This document shows positions 56,756 to 64,000 of a DNA stretch of 64,000 nt, one piece after another. The DNA is from Notamacropus eugenii. Lineage: Eukaryota > Chordata > Mammalia > Diprotodontia > Macropodidae. The stretch covers positions 434,999,377-435,063,376 of the forward strand of contig NC_092875.1 of NCBI RefSeq assembly GCF_028372415.1. The letters are read 5' to 3'. A program made the position numbers and the translations under genes. The notes under the pieces are model-generated. The model made no database searches, had not been told where the DNA came from, and saw only the letters and a program-made list of their open reading frames with translations. Each line of letters begins with the position of its first letter. The stretch's first letter is position 1.

Positions 56756-56756
56756 G
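56685..56756. repeat. (TAC)n microsatellite
   Basis: About 23 trinucleotide units with two TGC interruptions. It gives the poly-Val stretch of a spurious minus-strand frame. Confidence 0.95.
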
Positions 56757-56759
56757 CCA

Positions 56760-58080
56760 AAAAGGGATGTATTTTTGGAGGGAGGAGAAGACTAGCTGAA
56801 GAACAGGACCCTGGAGACAACTACCTAAGAATGAGACCCAATTAACATAAACTGAATGATCCATGTGTAAGAACATGCTGTGTTTGTATGAAGCCAGTAT
56901 TGTACCTGTTATACAGATCATTTCAGGAGCAAGACCTTGGTAATTGCTGACTAGACTATACAAACTTTTGCAACAGCCCAGTTTCAGTCCAAGTCATGAG
57001 GAATCTCCTATAAAGAACTAATTACTACAATCCAACCTCTTTGCAGTGACAGCTAGAGAAATAGTGCCCTTGCAGAATGGACAGTGTTGAAATCTTGCTG
57101 GAAAGGAAAAAGGAAATTGTAAATATGTACCTAGTAATTTTTATTTCTTAAAACAAATGACTACCTCTCCCCGTTGCCTTCACCACTCCACAGATTTCTT
57201 TCAGGATATATTCACTGATATTCTACAATACAACTCAGCCTTCTCTTGCAATTTTTTTCTCTTTTTTTGATGGAAATTAATATTACTTCCTACCCTGAAA
57301 CTCTTTGAAAGGCTTAATATGGGATGCTGGTGACCTCTCTTTTTGTTGTCATAATTTCCCAAGGGCTGGGTCATATCAAGAAAAATGTCCTTTACAGTCT
57401 TCTTGGTTTTTCTAATATGTCAGGAAAGTTCGGGTTTCTTTATAGGAGAATCAAGCAATTTTAACTAGACTTACAAGAAAAGAAAGTGTACAAAGAATGA
57501 AAAAAAAAGAGAAAGAAGTTCACAAATAGCCATTTCTACTGTTTTCCCCCTTAGATTTCCCTCTAAATAGGCTTTCCTCTAATAATACTAAAAATGTATG
57601 CAGTATTTTCAAAGCACTAAAAAATAGATTAACTAGGAGAACTGAGTGATTTTCTTACTCTTGGCCTTTCTCAGGTAAAGGTATGCATATATTAAGACTC
57701 AGCAGTATGGAAAACTGTGTGGTTTTGCTATATCTTTAGGTAAACTTCAACATCTTAAGTAAATTCTATGATATGAATCCTTTCTACTCACACTGTTGCA
57801 TGAATGGAAATATCAGCAAACCATAGAATTTCTATCCGTTTCTTCCCCATCATGTATGTATATTGTTCAAGATTCAGACCCATAATCAGACTGTCCTTCC
57901 CTATTCCTTCCTAACTCCATGGAAGGATGGAGAATTTGTTTTTTCCCATCCCATCCACTGCCCCATGGGAACATGATTATACATAGTAAGACTATTGTAT
58001 GACTTCAGATGTTCTAATGGAGGGAAGGGTTGGGGCACTTAGCCAGCCCCTCTTTGTTCTCGGTGGAACACCTAACCAAT
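56760..58080. other. Unannotated stretch
   Basis: No gene or named repeat recognised. Confidence 0.4.
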
Positions 58081-58084
58081 ATTT

Positions 58085-58768
58085 ACCCTGTCAGGGTGGA
58101 GAATCCTCTCCTGAGGGGCTTCTTGACTTGTACTTTTTCAAAGATCTGTTGTTGGCGGTGTAAGCTCAGTTCCATGTGGACAGTCTCGGGCAGGTAAAAG
58201 TGAGGACTTCTAAACCTTAGAGTTCTCATGAGGCCCCCCAGGGAACAGCAGGGAATTGAGGTGTGAGGCCAGGCTATCTCGTGCATTTCCGCCTCTTCCC
58301 GTGGGAAACGTGCTGGGAGAGAGCATCCCCGCCCTCGAGATTGGCCCGGGTCTGAGCACACCTATTGTTGTCTAACAGGCACGGTATTCAGGTGCAAACT
58401 ATGCATCGGGAGAGCTTAAGTAGGGTCAGGAAAGCCTGAAGGCGCTCTTAGCGCTGAGGGGCCCTTAGAGGACAGAAGGTCCCTCTTCCTTCTCTCCTCT
58501 CTTCTCTCTCCCCTCTCCCCCTCTTCCACTCTTCCATTCTCCCATTCTCCCACTTCCATTCTCTTACTGTAAGATCTTTGCCTCCTTGGGAGATTCCTCG
58601 CTCCCCAGGAAGAGTTCCCCCTGCACATGTAACCAAGACCCTGAATAAAGCCTAACCCTTGTTCGACTCTGGAAAGTCTCTTCTCTCATACATTTATCCG
58701 GTTTGGCCAGCCGAAGACCTGCGATAGGTAAGGTAAGACTCGGGTAGCCCTCAGGCGCCTAGGCCTGG
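58085..58768 (+). mobile_element. CpG-rich solo LTR of an endogenous retrovirus
   Basis: A block with many CpG dinucleotides (e.g. 'ttggcggtg', 'ccgcctcttcccgtggg', 'cccgccctcgag', 'tccggtttggccagccg') in a CpG-poor window. It has a long pyrimidine tract at 58,480-58,566, AATAAA at 58,644-58,649 and no coding region after it, which fits an LTR (U3, R, U5). Retained CpGs suggest a recent insertion. Exact ends and target duplication are not clear. Minus-strand frames here are shadows. Confidence 0.6.
58644..58649 (+). terminator. LTR polyadenylation signal
   Basis: AATAAA in 'ccctgaataaagcc', followed by a T/C-rich segment, as at the end of an LTR R region. Confidence 0.5.
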
Positions 58769-58771
58769 CAA

Positions 58772-59738
58772 TCTGTAACTGGATGTCCAGTAGACATCTT
58801 GAACTCAACATGTCCAAAATAAAGCTCATTATATTTCCCTTAAAACCTCTTCCCCTTCTTACTCTAGACGATAGTGCTATACTCCCAGTCTCTCAAGTCT
58901 GTAGCCTAGGAATAATCCTGGATTCCTCACTTTTGCTCACCCCCCTATCCAAGCTGTTGGCAAGACCTGTTGATTTCACCTTTGCAGCATCTCTCAAATA
59001 CACTTTCTTCTCTCCTCTGACGCTGCCACCACACACTCAAGGCCCTCATTACCTTACACCTTGAATATTGCAATAGGCTACTGGGGGAGGGAATCTGCTT
59101 GTTTCAAGCCTCTCCCACCTTCCATCTACCCTCTAATCAGTCACTAAAGTGATTTTCCTAAAATGCAAGTCCAATCATGTCACCACTAACCCCCACTACT
59201 GAATAAACTCCAGTTTATCACCTGCTTATCACCTCTAGGAACAAACACAAAATGCTGTGTTTGGCATTCAAAATCTTCATTCACAACCTAGTCCCATCCT
59301 ACCTTTCCAGTCTTCATACACTTTATTCCACAAGACACACTGCTCAATCAAGTGACACTGCTCTCCTGGATGTTCGACCAACAAGACACTCCATCTCTCA
59401 GCTCCAGGCATTTCCTCTGGCTGTTTCTCTTGCCTCAATCCCCCCCTCTCCTCTCCCACTACTGACCTCCCTCACTTTCTTTAAGTCCACACCAAAATCC
59501 TTCCGTTTTCGGGAAGCCTTCCCTAATCCCTCTGAATTCCATTGTTTTCCCTCTCTTCATTATTTCCTATTTATCCTGTATACAGTTTGCTTTGTAAGCA
59601 CTTGTTACTTATTGTCTCTCCCATTAGACTGTGAACTCCTTGAAGGCAGGGATTGTCTTTTGCTTCTTTTTGTATACCCTATACTAGCCCAGAACCTGGC
59701 ACATAGGAGGCACTTAGTAAATCTTTATTGATTTACAT
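58772..59738 (+). repeat. L2 LINE, long 3' part (ORF2 C-terminus and 3' UTR)
   Basis: One of the longest L2 copies in the window. It opens with 'ctcaacatgtccaaaataaa', passes 'ggaataatcctggattcctc', 'atattgcaataggctactgg', 'aagtccaatcatgtcaccac' and 'cctacctttccagtcttcat', and ends with 'gtgaactccttgaaggcagg' and 'aggaggcacttagtaaatct'. The 93- and 159-codon frames (58,783-59,064 and 59,252-59,731) are pieces of the former polymerase and its 3' region, not genes. Confidence 0.8.
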
Positions 59739-59844
59739 ATTTTTTGTATTTAATATTATTTTTCTAAGAAACACCACCTTGAGACCTTAACCAGGAAAAT
59801 AAAAAAGCTGACATTCCTAATAAAATGCATAATTAGTAATCATA

Positions 59845-59920
59845 GAATTTTAGCACTTAGAGATAATCCAGTCCAAATCAATCTTTTTTTTTTTTCATAT
59901 TGAGAAACCTGGGACGGGTA
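59845..59920 (-). repeat. MIR-related fragment
   Basis: 'tagaattttagcacttagag', 'ataatccagtccaaatcaat', then a T run and 'attgagaaacctggga'. Confidence 0.45.
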
Positions 59921-59934
59921 GGTGATGTGATATC

Positions 59935-60185
59935 TGCTCTGTGATTTATGAAATTGAATCTGTGATGTAGTTTAGTGTAAATAGCCTTGCATGTAGAGGT
60001 TTAAAAAACTCAGAAAAAAAAAAACAAAAACCCTGGGTTCAAATCTGGTTCTTCAGCCGATTACTCTTTGTATGACCTTCCACCAATCAACTCCTCTTTA
60101 TGAGCTTGTTTCCTCACCTGTAAAATAGGGGAACTAATGGCACTTGATCTAAGGTTTTTTCAAGCTCTACTCTCATGATATAGTC
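59935..60185 (+). repeat. MIR-type SINE
   Basis: 'gggttcaaatctggttcttc', 'gtttcctcacctgtaaaata', 'aactaatggcacttgatcta'. Confidence 0.65.
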
Positions 60186-60274
60186 ATTTGATTTATATAA
60201 AGGACATATAACCACATCAATCAGCTGTTTAATAAACTGCAGTGTCTGTTATTTCTAGAAAACATAGTTGAAAT

Positions 60275-60740
60275 ACATCTAACTTCTGAAGCCTTTTCCA
60301 ATGTGTTCCCAACTCATCTTTCCATCTTCATTGTGTATTACTCCACCCTCCCACACATTCAGCCAAACTGGCCTAGCTTTCATCTAACCCTCATAAGCAA
60401 CACTGTATCATCCTCCTCTTTTCCTTTGTATTGACCACCCCCCGTATTCAAATGCATTTTCTCCTTCCCTAGAATTCCTTTCTTTTTTCAAGAGGCAGCT
60501 CAAGTATTATTTTCTATATGACAGTTTTTTCCTAATTCTGTTATTTGCTAATAATGCCCTTCATTCTAAACTTTAGTGGATTTAATGTTGTCTTTGTTCT
60601 TTACACATGCACACATGTGCACATACGCACATACTCACACACGTATATAAAACTGTCCCCCATTGGAATGTAAGCTATTTGAGGGCAGTGACTGTTTCAT
60701 TCTTTGTATTAATATCTCCTGCTATAATATTAATTATGTT
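60275..60740 (+). repeat. L2 LINE, left of LTR
   Basis: 'gccaaactggcctagctttc', 'ttttcaagaggcagctcaag', 'gtaagctatttgagggcagt', 'gactgtttcattctttgtat'. The terminal 'agcacatatcacactaccta' part comes after the LTR. Confidence 0.7.
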
Positions 60741-60745
60741 AATTA

Positions 60746-61328
60746 TGTTGAAGATCTTCCCCACCCTTTAAGGGGCCTGCCCATTAAGGGAAGCTTGATT
60801 TGGGGAGATTTGTTTTGTAGGAAGGCTCACACCTTTTGTTAATTTCTAATGAGGCACTGGTTCTCAAGGGTTGTTATGCCCTCTGACTCTGAAAAGTGTA
60901 TTTATACTCTGAGGTGAGGTTTTGTTTTGGGGCTTACTCATTAGAAGTGTTTGTTTGGCCAGAGAAGACTCTGGGTACCTGCTAAGGAACCCCCTCCCCC
61001 CAGGCTTTGAAAATGTAGATGTTGGTGCTTCTCTCTCTGGTAACTATGTATGTATGTAATGGTCACTCAGTTGGATCTGTCTGTTGATCTGTGATGTATG
61101 CATTGCTTATGGTCAGAAAGTTGGAAGCCCTGTCTGTTGGTCTTTATTTCTTCTGTATTTTCTCTGAACTTCAGGGTGCGGACTTTTTCCCCTGAACCAC
61201 ATGAATGATATATGTGTTTGATTAAAGTGATTGTTGAACCCTCAAAAGTTGCTTTCCTTTTAGAAAAGCAGATCTAAGAATCTGTACAGCAGGCCCTCCT
61301 GGGTATACCAGGTCATTGCTGTGACACA
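60746..61328 (+). mobile_element. Solo LTR inside an L2
   Basis: About 580 bases between two parts of one L2. Left edge near 'tgttgaagatcttcc', right edge near 'gctgtgacaca' (TG...CA). It has an ATTAAA near 61,222 and no coding region. A different sequence from the other LTRs in the window. No clean target duplication seen; an AT-rich 'aattatgtt' doublet lies at the left edge. Confidence 0.6.
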
Positions 61329-61390
61329 AGCACATATCACACTACCTAGCCCATATTAGAATTTAATAAATGCTTGTTGATTGGCTAACA
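61329..61390 (+). repeat. L2 LINE 3' tip, right of LTR
   Basis: 'agcacatatcacactaccta', 'gcccatattagaatttaata', 'aatgcttgttgattggc'. Confidence 0.75.
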
Positions 61391-62700
61391 TAATTCAATA
61401 TTTCATTGTGTCTATAGTCTTATCAACTTTTATTTATCTATGAATGTCTATATAAAATTCACTTAATCTTTCAAAATTTATACTTTTTGTTTCTTGTTTG
61501 CATTTTGGTTCCCACTGGTAATTTGCCTAGCAAAAAAGAAAAAACTTTTTACAAGGATGGCACCATTGATATTATATCATTAGGATGGCAATTTTTTAGT
61601 CATTTTTCAAATAACATTTATTGATTTTCTCTGATCTATCCATACTTTCTTGTCTAAATCCCCTTATGACCAACAGACATATTTGTGAGTTGACTGACAA
61701 GGATTAAAGGTATAGTCCATGACCAAGAGACAGAAGGAACTGAATGAGCTCAGTGGGAAATGAACCATGTGGCCATTAGTTAGTTTTGCATCAGAAGCCC
61801 AATCACCTAATTTGATTTCACTGTTTCACAGAATTATAATGGCTAGGAGAATAGAACCACCTTCAATATCCCAAACATCCAACCATATCCCTAAAAAGTG
61901 TGGTCACTCCAGAAAAGTCATAATTAAATCAAAGTTTACCTGGATCAAATTCATTTGAGGTGGTGGCTGGAGGGGCACAGAGAACACTCCCAAATTGGGA
62001 GACATCAGCCCATTAACTGGGCTGGGGACAAGTCACATCTTAGAAAGACTGCAAGGTGAGGTATTCTTGCTATGGCAGCAAGAAAGAAATGCAGGAGTTA
62101 ATCCAAGGAGGAATCATCTCTTTTCCCACTGCCTTCTCCTCATCACTTGAAGACAGACTAGATTAAATCCCTGTTCATTATACTGTCTTGGGGGAAAAAA
62201 TGTCTAGCCAGGGAGTATAATCGTCTTTTTGGATATAGACACTAAAGATTCTTGGTCAGGATGAGAAGTGAAACAATTCTGCCCTACCTTGTCCCTTCCT
62301 GAGCTCCATAAAGTTCAGCCTTCAGCCATTCTGAGAAAATGACCTTCAAACAAACTGTTCTTTCTAAGCATTCCATGTATTTTGATCAGCCTTGCATTCC
62401 TTATCTATGCTTCAAAGTAGTTCATTCTGGACCTCCATCTGAAGTTTTCCTTAACTTTTTCCAAGGTCCGCAAGGAGATTGGATCTACCTCTCTGGTTCT
62501 GAACCTAGTTTGCTTGATCTTATCCTGTTCCCAGTTTCTTAGGGTTACTGTGATCCAGCTGGTCAATTAAGGTCCCTTCAAGAGTATTGTCATTCACCCA
62601 CAGTCAGGATACACTGTGCTCAAATTAACTAAGCTATATAGCCAGATGCACTGTCATCTGTGATAACAAAACTGGAAAATCTACAGTATAAGGTAGCTCT
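61391..62700. other. Unannotated stretch
   Basis: No gene or named repeat recognised. Confidence 0.4.
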
Positions 62701-62709
62701 GAAAAATCA

Positions 62710-62960
62710 GTCTTGATAAGACCATGTGGTCTTGCTGTGGATCTGGAGACTCAGATATATGTTGTCATCTCACTTTTCCTCACTTCTTGAATGACCTTGA
62801 ACAAATCCTCCCTTTCTCTATGGTTCAGTTCCATTGGTACCATAATAATGATAATGTTTGTTTCCTATTTCAGAGGTATGTTTTAGGAATTAATTATTAG
62901 TCTGTAAAGCGCCTTCATTTCTCCGGAGGAGAAAGGTACTGTGTATGGACACAAGGCATA
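62710..62960 (+). repeat. MIR-type SINE
   Basis: 'cttgaatgaccttgaacaaa', 'tctatggttcagttccattg', 'gtctgtaaagcgccttcatt', 'aggtactgtgtatgg'. Diverged. Confidence 0.5.
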
Positions 62961-64000
62961 TTTCTTAATAATTGTCACTGCTATTATTGTTACTCAGATG
63001 CTCGTAAAAAAGGAAAATGAAATCCTTTTTAAATAGTCTAGGTTGCTACTGAATGAACTCTAACTCCTTAGGCCTCACTGAATGACTAGAAGAAACTTAA
63101 TCAGTTGTGTCTACGTTCTTGAATCTTAATTTACAAGTTCCGTTTTACTGAAAACCATGTGCAGTGATCTCTGTCTGGAGAAATAGCTGAGACTAAAGTG
63201 AAATGAGCTTTTGCTTTGTTATATTTTGTTTTGGTTTGCCAGGGGAAAAAAAGCTCTATAGAATATGATATAAGTAGAAAAACCAATGAAACCACTTTGG
63301 AAATAGAATCCCTTTTTGCCAAGGGCCATTTGGTCTTGTCAGAGCTGAAAGGCAGCTTGGACACACATACCCATCTTTCACTTATGCAAGCTTGAGGTAG
63401 TTTGAAGAATGGTGATGAAGGACACAGAGACTGGTCATAGTTGCATACAATGGGGAGTGGAAGAAACTTTACAATGGAAATTGTATGTGTCTATTGGTAA
63501 CATTTGTGAAATTTCACAAAATGTTTCCATTTTGCCAGTCAGCATTCACAAAGCCAAACCCTGGAGCTCCACACAGAGCCTAGGCCAAAAGCAATCAGCA
63601 GCCCCAAGCCCACACAACAGCACACCCGAAAATATGCCAGTTTACCTCATATCAAGCAGTCAGAGAAATGAAAGCTTCTATGTTGAATTGCACAACTCTC
63701 AGAATATAGTGTAGAAAAATAATAATAATAAAAAAGGTGTATGACTTGCCCATTATATATGACTTAGAATTAAGTTACAGTTTCTCACAGCACAAAACAC
63801 AGGTGGGCTCAGTATTGGAGCCTAAAAAAAGACAGTCATTGAACACAGAAGTCAGACATTGCTATTCAAATCCTCTAGTTCTGCTTTTGAAAAAAAATGA
63901 AATCTTTCTTTTTCTCTGGTTACTCTTTTATTTGACAACTTTCTGACTTATAGGAACAATCCAACTGTCTGTCACTACTTAAACATGCTTTCCTAAGCTT
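62961..64000. other. Unannotated stretch
   Basis: The 101-codon frame at 63,409-63,714 is the longest. It has no recognisable domain or convincing splice sites and is not called a gene. Confidence 0.4.

Noticed and set aside
58416..58636. Glu/Arg-rich minus-strand frames
   Set aside because: Translation of the LTR pyrimidine tract read in reverse; no independent coding evidence.
59252..59731. 159-codon plus-strand frame
   Set aside because: It is L2 ORF2/3' UTR sequence in sense, not a host gene.
1..64000. tRNA, rRNA or other structured RNA genes
   Set aside because: B-box-like words occur only inside SINEs; no full cloverleaf was seen by eye. A tRNAscan-SE/Infernal run would be decisive.

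Overview
This 64-kb window reads as intergenic or intronic DNA from a marsupial. The argument rests on the repeats: many tRNA-type SINEs carrying the 'tttgccaagaaaacccc' tail module, an L1 lineage whose ORF1, inter-ORF spacer and 3' end match what I know of opossum and koala L1, L2 and L3/CR1 LINEs, MIR-type SINEs, and strong CpG depletion. These family calls come from reading and memory of the families, not from a database search. I cannot say which marsupial or which locus this is. No multi-exon gene can be recognised; almost all short open frames are repeats or chance.

Region by region. 1-3.2 kb: a marsupial repeat with an expanded GGAA tract, two L1 3'-end pieces in opposite orientation, an L2 end and a MIR. 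3.2-8.1 kb: a solo LTR splitting a SINE, a second LTR of the same family in inverted orientation, and a 128-bp palindromic TA-flanked MITE. 8.1-17.6 kb: almost repeat-free sequence with the best candidates for regulatory elements (CTCF-like motifs, an octamer/forkhead block, a perfect RFX palindrome). 17.6-22.6 kb: antisense L2 and several MIRs, one with a hairpin. 22.6-29.1 kb: an old L1 with decayed ORF1 and ORF2, interrupted by a 1.2-kb insertion that joins an L1 5'-end segment to an intronless GSTA4-like glutathione S-transferase copy, and by a smaller L1 3' end. 29-34.6 kb: L2, MIR and a long antisense L3/CR1 LINE broken by microsatellites, an L2 end and a second copy of the repeat that opens the window. 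34.6-54.1 kb: SINEs, L2 on both strands, a mariner MITE, two hAT-like MITEs and an exact 30-bp direct repeat. 54.1-58 kb: low-repeat sequence with a consensus CRE and one candidate coding exon with good splice sites. 58-61.4 kb: a CpG-rich, apparently young solo LTR beside a long L2, then an L2 split by another LTR. 61.4-64 kb: little recognisable.

The most notable object is the chimeric retrocopy at 23,200-24,388. It has a perfect 15-bp target-site duplication, an ATTAAA signal and a short A-tail. Its 207-codon frame matches residues 16-222 of an alpha-class GST without net length change, but the conserved cis-proline is lost and the N-terminus is replaced by L1 sequence. The simplest reading is one L1-driven reverse-transcription event with a template switch from GST mRNA to L1 RNA.
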